Shown: positions 35,539 to 45,211, counted from the first letter of the stretch. The stretch is DNA of 64,000 nt from Cyclobacteriaceae bacterium (GCA_028278585.1 JANQEC010000067.1:1-64000); one strand, 5' to 3'. The notes: generated by a model not told the origin, from the sequence alone. Numbers and translations: made by a program.

Positions 35539-36810
35539 TTAGCTTTCTGCCTGTATTTGAGCTGCCACCTCTTGCACTTTGTTCCAAACACGGAACGTAT
35601 TCTTGTAGCAGATCTTGGCAATATCTTCCTCTGAATATCCTCTTTTTAGAAGCTCATAAATCAAATTTGGATAGGTAGAAACATCCTTAAGCCCCTTCGG
35701 CAAGCTATCTCCTACGCCATCATAATCTGACCCGAAACCGACATAATCAATTCCGGCAACTTTAACCACATTGTCAATATGGTCAGCCACAGTCTCAATA
35801 TCCTCATAGACGTCATTGTCAATCGCATATTGCCTGGCATATTCTTTATAAGCCTCATCGTCGGTTGTCAAGTCATTCTCAGTTCTCCAATTGGTTAGAT
35901 CTTCACGCATTTTGTCGCGCTTGTCTTGTGCTTCTTGCGACAAAAAGCTTGAGCCAAAGTTGATGTGGATAACGCCTCCTTTATCAGCCATCGCTTTAAT
36001 CAGATTATCCGGCATGTTTCGCTCCCATCCTGGTGTAAAAGATCTGCAAGAAGAATGAGATGCGATAACTGGTGCCTGCGTAATCGCAAGCGCATCAAAA
36101 GCAGCACTATCAGTAACATGGGAAATATCAACCATAATTCCCCATTTGTTCATCTCTTTGACTACCTCTTCTCCAAAAGGACTTAGTCCGTTCCAGGTGT
36201 AGGTAGTATCATAAGAAGAATCACAGATCTGGTTATCCTTTCCATGTGTCAATGTTATGTACCTGATTCCTCGATCAAAAAAGTATTTGACATTGTTGAT
36301 ATCGTCTTCAATTGGTGCTCCATTTTCCATTCCCATAGGTAGAGAGATCAGGTCACCTTCAAAATTCTTCTCAATATCCTGAGGAGAATTTGCCATGGCA
36401 AACATGTCAGGAAAAGTGACAGGCAGCCTGGAAACCATATCTATCAGTGAATCTGCAAACTCCTTAGCACCACCAGTATCCTGATACCTGGATGGTACGT
36501 AAATGGACATAAACGGGGCATCCAACCCTCCTTTTTTTGCTTTAGGGTAATCAAAATTTCCGGCGGTTTCAACAGATACATCCTCAACCGTCTTTGTTAA
36601 CATAAACCCCTTCACATTCATTCGGTAAGGTAAATCGACATGTCCATCAACCATTATGAATTGATGAGCCAATTCATCTGCATAAACTCTAATTTCATCA
36701 TCCGTCATTTCTGCAATATTCTTCTTCTTTTCTGGAGGAGAACAAGCAACAATAAGGCTGATCAATGCTAGTACTGATAATAAATTTTTTAAAAAGCTCT
36801 TTGGATTCAT
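35539..36810 (-). CDS. Membrane dipeptidase-family (M19) lipoprotein
   Basis: The 423-residue protein has a lipoprotein signal (LLSVLALISLIVACSPPEKK). Zinc ligands of the renal-dipeptidase family appear: DGHVDLPY (HxD), GMENGAPIEDD (bridging Glu), DISHVTD and IASHSSCRSF. It would hydrolyse dipeptides at the cell envelope. The adjacent promoter (36834-36864) is one of the best in the window. Confidence 0.92.
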   Translation of the reverse strand: MNPKSFLKNLLSVLALISLIVACSPPEKKKNIAEMTDDEIRVYADELAHQFIMVDGHVDLPYRMNVKGFMLTKTVEDVSVETAGNFDYPKAKKGGLDAPFMSIYVPSRYQDTGGAKEFADSLIDMVSRLPVTFPDMFAMANSPQDIEKNFEGDLISLPMGMENGAPIEDDINNVKYFFDRGIRYITLTHGKDNQICDSSYDTTYTWNGLSPFGEEVVKEMNKWGIMVDISHVTDSAAFDALAITQAPVIASHSSCRSFTPGWERNMPDNLIKAMADKGGVIHINFGSSFLSQEAQDKRDKMREDLTNWRTENDLTTDDEAYKEYARQYAIDNDVYEDIETVADHIDNVVKVAGIDYVGFGSDYDGVGDSLPKGLKDVSTYPNLIYELLKRGYSEEDIAKICYKNTFRVWNKVQEVAAQIQAES

Positions 36811-36833
36811 AATTATTAGGTTTTTGGATGCAG

Positions 36834-36864
36834 CAAATGTACCTATTCACCATTAAATGCTAAA
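36834..36864 (-). promoter_or_regulatory. Putative promoter of the dipeptidase gene
   Basis: On the minus strand TTTA (36861-36864), 19 bases, TACATTTG (36834-36841) closely fits the Bacteroidota pattern TTTG-N19-TAnnTTTG. It predicts a leader of roughly 17 bases. Confidence 0.5.
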
Positions 36865-37011
36865 CCATTGGTTGAATTACATTTTTTTGATATTTTACAG
36901 GAATAAAGAGAGAAGAATGAAGGGATTTGATTTAATTTGTGATGTTGTGTTTTAAAGAAAATATGACATCCTTTGTAGATAGAGTTTAACTCGCTTAATA
37001 AACCGAAAGAT

Positions 37012-37746
37012 ATGACTGACCCTATTTCACCTGAATTGTTGGCAAATTGGAATACCTACGGAGGCTACCTAGCAATGGCTGTTGCAGGAATCGGTGTTCT
37101 GATTCTAATTGGCCACTACTTTAAACTTATGGCCACCGGGGACTTTAAGTCCAGATACGATTACATCAACATGCATGAAATAAACATGCTTTGGAATGGC
37201 ATGTTGCTTCTATTGATTGGAGGGACGCTTTACTTCAACACTGTTATAAATCCCTCAAATTGGCTCTGGTTCTTCGTAGCCCTGTTCATGAGCTCAATGT
37301 TTGCGGTGATTTTAGGTGTTATCATTCAAAATATTCTGAAATTTTACTACCCGTTTTTCATCGAGAAAAGATTGAAAAAATTGAGATATGCACCTCGTAC
37401 ATCTCCTGATGGCAGAAAAATGAAGCTATTGAGTGAAGAAGAAGAGGATGTCTACCTTGACGAAGGTATGCAGGCAGAGGAAGATGCATTCTCAGTAGAT
37501 TACGATGTATGGATTGACGAGGAGTCAGGGTTCACCAAAATTGAAAAATACAACGGTCGACTGCATGCGCTACAGTGCTCTAACTGTAACTATCAAACAT
37601 TGAAAGTTGACAGAGAAGAAATTATTCAACCTGCAACCGATACTGAAGACGGAGAATTGATGAAGTACTTTGCTTGTGGCTATTGTGGTCATAAAGAAAG
37701 AAAGTCTTTCAAGATAGCAAAGCAAAAATCAGAGGCAACAGCCTAA
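37012..37746 (+). CDS. Membrane protein with C-terminal zinc-ribbon-like Cys pairs
   Basis: The 244-residue protein has three likely membrane helices (about 18-38, 57-80 and 83-108), then an acidic cytoplasmic stretch (EEEEDVYLDEGMQAEED) and a C-terminal ribbon with CSNCNY and CGYCGHKERKS. No family is recognised. The arrangement suggests a membrane-anchored zinc protein. It is followed by a strong terminator. Confidence 0.65.
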   Translation: MTDPISPELLANWNTYGGYLAMAVAGIGVLILIGHYFKLMATGDFKSRYDYINMHEINMLWNGMLLLLIGGTLYFNTVINPSNWLWFFVALFMSSMFAVILGVIIQNILKFYYPFFIEKRLKKLRYAPRTSPDGRKMKLLSEEEEDVYLDEGMQAEEDAFSVDYDVWIDEESGFTKIEKYNGRLHALQCSNCNYQTLKVDREEIIQPATDTEDGELMKYFACGYCGHKERKSFKIAKQKSEATA

Positions 37747-37768
37747 CCTAAAAGAAAGCAATTTTTTT

Positions 37769-37803
37769 AAAGCCATCCCGCACGTGCGGGATGGCTTTTT
37801 ATT
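37769..37803. terminator. Bidirectional rho-independent terminator
   Basis: A 13-base stem starts GCCATCCCGCACG and closes CGTGCGGGATGGC, flanked by an A-run upstream and TTTTT downstream. It sits between the converging membrane-protein and aldehyde-dehydrogenase genes, so it can serve both strands. Confidence 0.85.
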
Positions 37804-37804
37804 T

Positions 37805-39232
37805 TTACAGCTTAATGCAAATGTTCTGAGGTTCTGAAAAGAACTGAAGTGCCTCATTACCCCCTTCACGACCAATGCCTGAATCCTTCATCCCTCCAAA
37901 TGGGGTACGAAGGTCTCGCAGAAGCCAACAATTCACCCAAATAATCCCGGAATGTATTTGATGGGCCACATTATGAGCTTTTTTCAAATTGTTCGTCCAG
38001 ATGGTACATGATAGCCCATATCTTGTAGCATTTGCCTGATTGATTGCCTCTTCTTCTGAGCTGAATTTGTCTAGCGTGACAACCGGTCCAAAGATCTCCT
38101 CTTGATTGGTTCGGCAATTTTGATCTAATCCTTCAATGATTGTTGGTTCGAGGTAAAACCCATCTTTTGGTAACCTATTACCTCCAAGCAAGACGGTCCC
38201 ACCTTCTTCCTGAGCAAGCGAAATATACGATTGAACTTTTTCCAGATGAGCTTCCGATACCAGGGCCCCAAGGTCAGATTTCTCATCAAAAGGATCACCC
38301 ACATTTAGTTTTGAAGCTTCTTCAACGAACTTCTTTTTAAACGCATCATAGATCGATGATTCGATTAAGATCCTGGAACCACATAAGCAGATCTCACCTT
38401 GATTGGTGAAGGAACTTTTGACACTCATTTTTACCGCTTCATCCAGATCACAATCAGCGAATACAAGATTTGGATTTTTTCCTCCAAGTTCCAGTGAAAC
38501 TTTCTTGAACTGTTGTGCAGCGGTCGCTCCTACAATTTTGCCAGTAGCCGTTCCTCCAGTGAAGGAGATGGCTTTTGTTGATGTTGACTCGACAATAGCT
38601 TGCCCGATTCCTGAACCTTCACCATGTAAGATATTAAGCACTCCAGGTGGCATTCCTGCCTGTTTTGTGAGTTTACCTAGCATAAATGCTGTCATCGGAG
38701 TCATTTCTGAAGGCTTTGCAATCACACAATTACCCATCGCTAAAGCCGGAGCAATTTTCCATGAAAAAAGATAGAGGGGTAAATTCCAGGGTGATATACA
38801 TCCTACGATTCCAATGGGCGCCCTACGCGTGTAGTTGACCATAAATCCCTCCGAGATATGGGATTCAGAAGAAAAATTGACAATGGAAGAAGCATAAAAA
38901 CGAAAATTAGTAGCCGCTCGAGGAATATCTACGCTAATCGCAAGTGTATAGGGCTTTCCATTGTCGCGGCTTTCAGCAACAGCTAGTTCTTTTATATTAT
39001 CCTCAATCAGGTCTGCTAGTTTGAGAAGAATTCTACTCCTTTTGTCAATCGACATTTTAGACCATACACGAAATCCGTCTTCAGCCGCCTGGACTGCCAG
39101 ATCAAGGTCCTCCTGTGTTGAGTTTGGGATTTGGCTATAAACCTTCCCTCTTCCGGGATCATAGTTGTCTAAATACTGACCCTTTACAGGGTCCATGTAT
39201 TTTCCGCCTATGAAATTCTGAATTTTCTCCAT
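37805..39232 (-). CDS. Aldehyde dehydrogenase, probable 2-aminomuconate semialdehyde dehydrogenase
   Basis: The 475-residue ALDH has the nucleotide-binding CISPWNLPLYLFSWKIAPALA, general base in SLELGGKNPN and catalytic Cys in QGEICLCGSR. The sequence style (GGKYMDPVKGQYLDNYDPGRGKVY, GFRVWSKMSIDKRSRI) and the next-door HAO and kynureninase genes favour the aminomuconate/hydroxymuconate semialdehyde subgroup. Substrate is inferred from context. It lies 4 bases downstream of the SDR gene. Confidence 0.82.
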   Translation of the reverse strand: MEKIQNFIGGKYMDPVKGQYLDNYDPGRGKVYSQIPNSTQEDLDLAVQAAEDGFRVWSKMSIDKRSRILLKLADLIEDNIKELAVAESRDNGKPYTLAISVDIPRAATNFRFYASSIVNFSSESHISEGFMVNYTRRAPIGIVGCISPWNLPLYLFSWKIAPALAMGNCVIAKPSEMTPMTAFMLGKLTKQAGMPPGVLNILHGEGSGIGQAIVESTSTKAISFTGGTATGKIVGATAAQQFKKVSLELGGKNPNLVFADCDLDEAVKMSVKSSFTNQGEICLCGSRILIESSIYDAFKKKFVEEASKLNVGDPFDEKSDLGALVSEAHLEKVQSYISLAQEEGGTVLLGGNRLPKDGFYLEPTIIEGLDQNCRTNQEEIFGPVVTLDKFSSEEEAINQANATRYGLSCTIWTNNLKKAHNVAHQIHSGIIWVNCWLLRDLRTPFGGMKDSGIGREGGNEALQFFSEPQNICIKL

Positions 39233-39236
39233 TGTC

Positions 39237-40013
39237 CTAAATTGAACCTGTGCGTCCTCCGTCCACTCTTAAACTCGTACCGTTGATATATGCCCCACTG
39301 GGGGAACAAAGAAATGCTGCATAATCAGCAATCTCGCCAGGCTCTCCAAAACGACCACTCGGAATTGAACTAACCATCTCACTTTTAATTTCTTCCTCAG
39401 ATCTCCCCTGCGCCTTTGACCTGTTAGAAATTAATGAAGTAATCCTTCCGGTGTTGATAAAACCCGGTAAGATATTATTTACTGTAATCCCAAATTGGCC
39501 CAATTCATTTGCCATGGTTTTAGCCCAGGATGCCATCGCTCCTCTCACTGTATTGCTAACGCCCAGCCCTGGAATCGGAACCTTCACGGAGGTAGAAATA
39601 ATATTCACGACCCGGCCATAGTTGGCCTTTTGCATTCCAGGAAGGACTAACTGCAAAAGTGTTTGGCTCACGAACAGATGTCTCTTTATAGCTACCTCAA
39701 AATCCTCTATCTCAGCCTCATACAGCTTGCCGGGAGCTGGCCCTCCTGTATTGTTGATCAACAAATGATAGTCACCTTTTTGTAGACCTTCAACTGTTCG
39801 TTCTTTTACCTTATCAAGATCATCGAAATCCGCTACCAGGTAGTCATGCCCATCACCAGGGAGTTGTTTTACAACCTCCTTTAAAACATCTTCATTTCTG
39901 GCAAAAAGAGTGACTTGTGCATTTTGATTGGCCAACTCTTTTGCAATCGCCAACCCCATGCCCTGGGTACTCCCACACACAAGTGCTCTCTTTCCGGTAA
40001 GGTTTAATTCCAT
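39237..40013 (-). CDS. Atypical short-chain dehydrogenase/reductase
   Basis: The 258-residue Rossmann protein has the dinucleotide motif GSTQGMGLAIA and NNTGGPAPG. In the active-site stretch IISTSVKVPIPGLGVSNTVRGA, the usual Tyr-x3-Lys is replaced by Ser-x3-Arg, so classical SDR catalysis is doubtful or uses other residues. Pairing with the ALDH gene suggests a role in the same degradation route. Confidence 0.8.
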   Translation of the reverse strand: MELNLTGKRALVCGSTQGMGLAIAKELANQNAQVTLFARNEDVLKEVVKQLPGDGHDYLVADFDDLDKVKERTVEGLQKGDYHLLINNTGGPAPGKLYEAEIEDFEVAIKRHLFVSQTLLQLVLPGMQKANYGRVVNIISTSVKVPIPGLGVSNTVRGAMASWAKTMANELGQFGITVNNILPGFINTGRITSLISNRSKAQGRSEEEIKSEMVSSIPSGRFGEPGEIADYAAFLCSPSGAYINGTSLRVDGGRTGSI

Positions 40014-40034
40014 AAATTTTGGCTAACTTTTCTC

Positions 40035-40042
40035 CAAAAATA
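40035..40042 (-). promoter_or_regulatory. Putative -7 element of the SDR-ALDH operon (TATTTTTG)
   Basis: Minus-strand TATTTTTG is a perfect TAnnTTTG match about 21 bases upstream of the SDR start, in the divergent region shared with the HAO gene. No TTTG at the expected -33 spacing. Confidence 0.38.
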
Positions 40043-40122
40043 CAGCCTGACAGATATTATATCATCAGGAATCAAAATGTGCGCATTTAGGCACTGAATG
40101 GATAAAGTTAAAAAATTGGAAC

Positions 40123-40653
40123 ATGGCTATACAAAGACCTTTTAATCTCCAGGCCTGGATCGAGGAAAACAGGGATATCTTAAAACCACCTGTCGGAAAC
40201 AAGAACCTCTATGCGGATGCCGGTGACTACATTGTTATGATCGTTGGTGGTCCTAATGCTCGAAAGGATTATCATTATAATGAAACTGAAGAGTTGTTCT
40301 ATCAATTGGAGGGTGATATTGAAGTTACTATTCAGGAAGATGGTAATGCAGTGAAGGTCCCGATAAAGGAAGGTGAGATGTACCTGCATCCGGCGAAAGT
40401 TCCTCATTCACCTGCACGCCCCGAAAACACCGTTGGGCTAGTTATCGAACGAAAAAGAGAGCCCGATCACCAGGATGGCCTCATGTGGTTTTGCGACAAC
40501 TGCAATGAAAAATTGCATGACACTTATTTCCATCTTACCAACATCGAGAAAGACTTTCTTCCAAGATTTCGTGAATTTTACAATTCGGAAGAAAAAAGGA
40601 CTTGTAAAAATTGTGGTTCCGTAATGGAAACAGATCCCAGATTCACCGACTAA
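40123..40653 (+). CDS. nbaC: 3-hydroxyanthranilate 3,4-dioxygenase
   Basis: The 176-residue cupin has the Fe(II) ligands exactly where this family places them: His51 and Glu57 in KDYHYNETEELFYQ and His95 in KVPHSP. The C-terminal rubredoxin-like site of bacterial enzymes is present (C124-x2-C127 and C161-x2-C164). It opens 3-hydroxyanthranilate to 2-amino-3-carboxymuconate semialdehyde, leading either to quinolinate/NAD or to degradation. The kynureninase gene follows 16 bases later. Confidence 0.95.
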   Translation: MAIQRPFNLQAWIEENRDILKPPVGNKNLYADAGDYIVMIVGGPNARKDYHYNETEELFYQLEGDIEVTIQEDGNAVKVPIKEGEMYLHPAKVPHSPARPENTVGLVIERKREPDHQDGLMWFCDNCNEKLHDTYFHLTNIEKDFLPRFREFYNSEEKRTCKNCGSVMETDPRFTD

Positions 40654-40669
40654 AAACTCCAGCTTCCAA

Positions 40670-41953
40670 TTGAAAGATAAAGCACTGGCCCTTGACCAAT
40701 CGGATGAGTTGGCCGCATTCAGAAGTCAATTTCACTTTCCACAAACAGGCGGCAAGGATTGCATATATCTATGCGGTAATTCGCTTGGATTACAACCCAA
40801 GCTGACAGAGGAATTCGTCCAAGAAGAGCTCAAGAACTGGCAGGAAAGAGGCGTAAAAGGACATTTTACCGGAGAGAAACCATGGGTTAGCTATCATTTA
40901 AATTCCAAGAAGTCGCTCGCTAAACTGGTCGGATGCTCAGAGGATGAGGTCGTTGCTATGAACAACCTAACAACGAACCTCCACCTGGCGCTTTCTTCCT
41001 TTTATCGCCCCTCTGGGAATCGGAACAAGATCTTGATTGAACGCGGTGCATTTCCATCGGATTTCTATGCTGTGCACTCAGCGATTATCCTAAGTGGAAA
41101 CGATCCCACCGAATGCTTGATTGAATTGGAGCCCAAAGACGGATCTGACTACTTACCGACAGAAGAGGTTTTAGCCAAAATAGAAGATCTTGGCGAACAG
41201 TTGGAATTAGTCATGTTCCCGGGTATTCAATATTATACCGGTCAGTTTTTCAACATCAAAAAAATTACAGAAGTTGCGCATAATGTGGGAGCCAATGCAG
41301 GATTTGACCTGGCGCACACTACCGGAAATATTCCCTTGACCCTTCACGAAGACCGTGTTGATTTTGCAGTTTGGTGTTCGTATAAGTATTTGAACTCTGG
41401 TCCGGGGGGAACAGGCGGGTTTTTCGTTCATTCCGATAATGCAAAAAGAACGGATATACCCAAACAATCCGGATGGTGGGGTCACAAGGCAGAGGGAAGG
41501 TTCAAAATGGATAATGAGATCAATCCCATTCCTACCGCTGACGGGTGGCAGTTAAGCAACATTAACATACTTTCACATGCGGCTCATTTAGCATCGCTAG
41601 AGGTCTTTGATCAGGCTGACATTCATCGTTTAAGAAAGAAAAGCATATTACTTACGGGTTTTCTTGAAGAATTGATTTTATCATCAGAAATTCTGCGGGA
41701 ACATGTAAAAATGATCACACCAAAGAACCCTGAAGAACGTGGAGCTCAATTGTCCTTGTTTCTGACAAAATTGGGCAAACCTGTTTTCGAACGTATTGTT
41801 GAAGAGGGGGTGATACTGGATTGGCGCGAACCGAATGTAATTCGGGTCGCGCCAGTCCCATTGTACAATTCCTTTATGGATGTTTATGAATTCGTGCAAA
41901 TCCTTGAAAATGCTATCAAGGAGCTATCACGAGATAAGAATTATCCTCATTAA
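40670..41953 (+). CDS. kynU: Kynureninase
   Basis: The 427-residue PLP enzyme starts at a TTG (40670) and shows CGNSLGLQPK near the N-terminus, NLTTNLHLALSSFY, the PLP-lysine segment FAVWCSYKYLNSGPGGTGG, and the substrate-pocket WWGHK. It cleaves kynurenine or 3-hydroxykynurenine to (3-hydroxy)anthranilate. With the dioxygenase it forms two successive steps of tryptophan degradation. Its 3' end overlaps the convergent esterase gene by 4 bases. Confidence 0.94.
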   Translation: MKDKALALDQSDELAAFRSQFHFPQTGGKDCIYLCGNSLGLQPKLTEEFVQEELKNWQERGVKGHFTGEKPWVSYHLNSKKSLAKLVGCSEDEVVAMNNLTTNLHLALSSFYRPSGNRNKILIERGAFPSDFYAVHSAIILSGNDPTECLIELEPKDGSDYLPTEEVLAKIEDLGEQLELVMFPGIQYYTGQFFNIKKITEVAHNVGANAGFDLAHTTGNIPLTLHEDRVDFAVWCSYKYLNSGPGGTGGFFVHSDNAKRTDIPKQSGWWGHKAEGRFKMDNEINPIPTADGWQLSNINILSHAAHLASLEVFDQADIHRLRKKSILLTGFLEELILSSEILREHVKMITPKNPEERGAQLSLFLTKLGKPVFERIVEEGVILDWREPNVIRVAPVPLYNSFMDVYEFVQILENAIKELSRDKNYPH

Positions 41954-42621
41954 TCCCTTGATTGCGCAAGCAACCAGTCATAAAAATCTTGTTTACTAAA
42001 TATTGCCGGCCAGATGCCATGACCTTCACCTTCCAAAGAAATCAGCTCAGCACTTTCAGACCCACATTCTTTTAACTTGTTCACCATGTTTTGACTTCTG
42101 TCATAGCCATAATCCGCCGTGCCATGATAGACACGAATTGGGAGATCCTTGAGCTTGCAGAGGTCGTTGAGGCTCCCACCTGCAGGAGCTAGTGGTGATG
42201 CTGCGGCCAATAAATGATTGATCTTCTTCACATTGGCCCATGTGCCAGCTCCGCCCATACTGTACCCAAACAGATACACTCGATCCGGATCAATGGAAAC
42301 TTTCCCGGAAGCTTGTTTCAAAACTCCTTCCAAATCAACATTCGACCATGAACATCCGCTTGTGCAGGATGGAGCAATGACGATGAAAGGGAAGGTCAAA
42401 CCTGCCCTAGCCGCGTACTTGGTTGGGTGATGCTTTGTGTTAGATCTGTCACCACCATGCAAAAAAATAATTGTGGGGTGTTTTTGATCTTCGACATAAT
42501 TATCTGGTGTACTTAAAATGTAGGGTAGGTCCTTGAAACGTTCATTCGTGGAGTTCTTAATTTCTTGTGACCAACTGCTCAGGGATGAAACAAGGAATAG
42601 AATAGTTAATGCTTTTGTCAT
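41950..42621 (-). CDS. Exported alpha/beta-hydrolase esterase
   Basis: The 223-residue protein has a signal peptide (TKALTILFLVSSLSSWSQ), the oxyanion segment PTIIFLHGGDRSN, nucleophile elbow FGYSMGG, an acid region HGTADYGYD and a catalytic His in EGEGHGIW. It belongs to the dienelactone-hydrolase/PHB-depolymerase-like esterases. The natural ester is unknown. It ends 4 bases inside the kynU stop region, on the opposite strand. Confidence 0.85.
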   Translation of the reverse strand: MTKALTILFLVSSLSSWSQEIKNSTNERFKDLPYILSTPDNYVEDQKHPTIIFLHGGDRSNTKHHPTKYAARAGLTFPFIVIAPSCTSGCSWSNVDLEGVLKQASGKVSIDPDRVYLFGYSMGGAGTWANVKKINHLLAAASPLAPAGGSLNDLCKLKDLPIRVYHGTADYGYDRSQNMVNKLKECGSESAELISLEGEGHGIWPAIFSKQDFYDWLLAQSRD

Positions 42622-42625
42622 GGTA

Positions 42626-43399
42626 TTATAATGTTTTTGGGAGATTACTTTTGAAATTACGACTGCCTCTTACTCTTATGTCATTCTCGAGAACAACAAA
42701 GAAATCACCATTAAAATAAGATTCCAGGTATTGGATCTTTTGAACATTCACCAAATGGGATTTGTGGATCTGAACAAAAATCTTGTACTTTCTTTCGAGG
42801 GTCTTTAATGTGCTTTTAACAATGTGTGTGTGATCTGATAAATGAATCTTCACATATGAATCCATTGCTTCAATCCAATTAATATCCTTTAATTGTAGAA
42901 AGTGAATCTTCCCATTTGACTTAACAATAAGTCTTGAATCAGAATCACTTTCAGAATGGATCAGGGCATCCCCATTCTGATTCTTTTGATACTCTTGCAA
43001 TAGACTCTTCAGTTTTTCTTCTAGTGAAGGATCCTTCTTGTTATTGAAATAATCCTTTGCTCGATCCAGCGATTTATGAAACCTTTCACTACTATACGGC
43101 TTTAAGAGGTAGTCCAGTGCATTCACCTCAAAAGCTTTTAGTGCATATTGATCATATGCTGTTGAAAAAATAACAATTGGCCAATTTTGTTCGGACATAC
43201 TTCCCAACACATCAAACCCATTGATACCGGGCATTTGAATATCCAGGAAAATTAAATCGGGTTTCATGGAAGAAATTTTATCAATCGCTTCTTTACCGTC
43301 TTTGGCTTCTCCAATTAAATCAACCTGTGGATCTCCAATGAGCAGAAGCTTAATGCCTTCTCTGGCCTTTTTTTCATCGTCAATGATCAGCGTTCTCAT
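42626..43399 (-). CDS. LytTR-family response regulator
   Basis: The 257-residue protein has a receiver (phospho-acceptor in LIFLDIQMPGINGFDV, switch region IVIFSTAYDQYALKAF, Lys in YLLKPYS) and a C-terminal LytTR DNA-binding domain (about 155-257, IHFLQLKDINWIEAMDSYVKIHL). It overlaps the kinase gene by 4 bases, forming a classic LytS/LytR pair. Target genes are not evident. Confidence 0.92.
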   Translation of the reverse strand: MRTLIIDDEKKAREGIKLLLIGDPQVDLIGEAKDGKEAIDKISSMKPDLIFLDIQMPGINGFDVLGSMSEQNWPIVIFSTAYDQYALKAFEVNALDYLLKPYSSERFHKSLDRAKDYFNNKKDPSLEEKLKSLLQEYQKNQNGDALIHSESDSDSRLIVKSNGKIHFLQLKDINWIEAMDSYVKIHLSDHTHIVKSTLKTLERKYKIFVQIHKSHLVNVQKIQYLESYFNGDFFVVLENDIRVRGSRNFKSNLPKTL

Positions 43400-44460
43400 A
43401 ATTCTACAACTTCTTTTTTATTCAAATGTGGAAGTGTCAATACAGCAGTAACACCATTTTCCACTTCCTCCAGTGTAAGGCTGGCTTTTTCCTTAAACAG
43501 CGTTTCTAACCTGGTCCTAACATTGGATAATCCAATACCGCTGCTCTGTCCATTAAGACTCAGTGTGCCAGAATTAAAAACTTTTAAAATCAGACTATCT
43601 TCTTTTTGTTCGCTGGTGATCTTGATTGAAGATTGTCCCAATACCTTGTCTACTCCATGAACGATCCCATTCTCTACTAGTGGCTGAAGAATAAACACCG
43701 GCACTTTGAGATGTTTATCCTCTTTATTTATTTGAATCTCTACGTCAAGTCGATCTTCAAATCTTATCCTCTCTATTTCCAGGTATTTTTTGGCAAAATC
43801 AACTTCCTCTTCCAAATCGACCAACTGGTTTTCGAAATTGTTGAGCGACATACGAAGAAGATCGCTAAGCTTCAACAACATTTCCAATGCCTCTTCATCT
43901 TTAGCAGAACGCATAAGCGTTGCAATTGCATTGTGGGCGTTAAAAAGGAAGTGAGGCCGGATTTGCATCTTCAAAGCTTGAATATTCGCCTGCGTTAATG
44001 CCGATTCAAGTTTGGTTGCTTCAAGGGATTTATACTGATATTTTTTTGTTATTTCTATGACATAAAAGACAATGATCATAACCCAGGAAATAATGATGGC
44101 TTCCATCAGAAAAAAAGTGCCCCCGAAGAGCTGTTGAAATGAAAATGTAGCTGGAATTCCAGCAAATAATACGCCCGACCCAATGAAAATTGCCCGGTTT
44201 ATACTCAACTTGATCATCCCAATGAGTATACCTAGCGTGAAGAGGAACAAAATTCGATGAGGCAGCCTGAATTTTTCGGACCAGGAAAAAAGCCTATAAG
44301 AAGGTATGGTAAGAAGTATCCAAAGGATGTATCCGGGAATGTAATACCATAGAAAAATATCATCTGTCAAGCTCTGTGGCTTTTTCAGAAGTTCTATGAT
44401 AAAAAAAAGCAGCCAGGGCAAGATTACCTGTACGCTGCTTTTGATAGTTGGCCTGATCAT
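43396..44460 (-). CDS. LytS-type sensor histidine kinase
   Basis: The 354-residue protein has about four membrane helices in the first 135 residues, a short coiled coil, then the His_kinase acceptor region IRPHFLFNAHNAIATLM and a HATPase (NGIVHGVDKV, GIGLSNVRTRLETLF). No extracytoplasmic domain is visible, so it may sense a membrane or intramembrane signal. Its cognate regulator is the next gene. Confidence 0.91.
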   Translation of the reverse strand: MIRPTIKSSVQVILPWLLFFIIELLKKPQSLTDDIFLWYYIPGYILWILLTIPSYRLFSWSEKFRLPHRILFLFTLGILIGMIKLSINRAIFIGSGVLFAGIPATFSFQQLFGGTFFLMEAIIISWVMIIVFYVIEITKKYQYKSLEATKLESALTQANIQALKMQIRPHFLFNAHNAIATLMRSAKDEEALEMLLKLSDLLRMSLNNFENQLVDLEEEVDFAKKYLEIERIRFEDRLDVEIQINKEDKHLKVPVFILQPLVENGIVHGVDKVLGQSSIKITSEQKEDSLILKVFNSGTLSLNGQSSGIGLSNVRTRLETLFKEKASLTLEEVENGVTAVLTLPHLNKKEVVEL

Positions 44461-44521
44461 AACCTAATTAATTACTAATATGGTCTTTAATACGAGAAAC
44501 AACTAGATCAGGCCGGACGGA

Positions 44522-45211
44522 TCAACCGTCTAATAAACCTTTTAATTTATTTTCCCCTCTCGATCTCCAAAATTTGATGAAGTCTTTATTCCAATAGGTT
44601 GTGAGGCCGCGATTCTCTACTTTGTTGAATATTTGTTCTGCATAATCAAGTAGTCCAATACCTGCAACGATGTCCTGGTAGTCATCTCTGCCTAAGAGAT
44701 CGATTCCTCTGAGCACATACATGAGTGGGTTTCTCATATTGTATTTGACTGCCTCTCGGTATGTCTTGTCCTCCAAGGCTTTCATTTCACCTCTTTCAGC
44801 ATCGTCGGAGATAGTAACAGCGATGAAACCGTATATAAAAGCTTCCAGTGCCAAAAAGTTTGACCTTTCTTCATCGCTCATCTCACCTTTAATTGAAATC
44901 GCCTTATCTAAATAGGTCTTACATTCTTCTAGAAGTGTTCTTGGTTTTAGATCCTTCGGGTAGTCTGGCCTTCCATAAAGACGAGAAACCTGGGTCCCAA
45001 TGTAAGCAGTCCAGTATCCCGGCAACCATTCATTAGGGTATTTATCTGCCAATTTCTTGAAGGCATTGTAGGCTACAATTTCAGATGCAACTGAAGACGC
45101 GGTATCATGGATGTAAAGGGTTTCTTTAATGTCACTAGCAAATTTTTCCGACTGACCAAAGCCAACGAATAGCAACATTGTAAATGTCAAGGACAAAGCT
45201 ATTTTATTCAT
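44522..45211 (-). CDS. Exported hypothetical protein
   Basis: The 229-residue protein has a signal peptide (NKIALSLTFTMLLFVGFGQ) and a helical body with TPR-like spacing (AFKKLADKYPNEWLPGYWTAYIG, YNMRNPLMYVLRGIDLLG, GIGLLDYAEQIFNKVE). No named family is recognised. It lies 62 bases upstream of the LytS kinase gene and might be part of the same transcript. Confidence 0.65.
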   Translation of the reverse strand: MNKIALSLTFTMLLFVGFGQSEKFASDIKETLYIHDTASSVASEIVAYNAFKKLADKYPNEWLPGYWTAYIGTQVSRLYGRPDYPKDLKPRTLLEECKTYLDKAISIKGEMSDEERSNFLALEAFIYGFIAVTISDDAERGEMKALEDKTYREAVKYNMRNPLMYVLRGIDLLGRDDYQDIVAGIGLLDYAEQIFNKVENRGLTTYWNKDFIKFWRSRGENKLKGLLDG

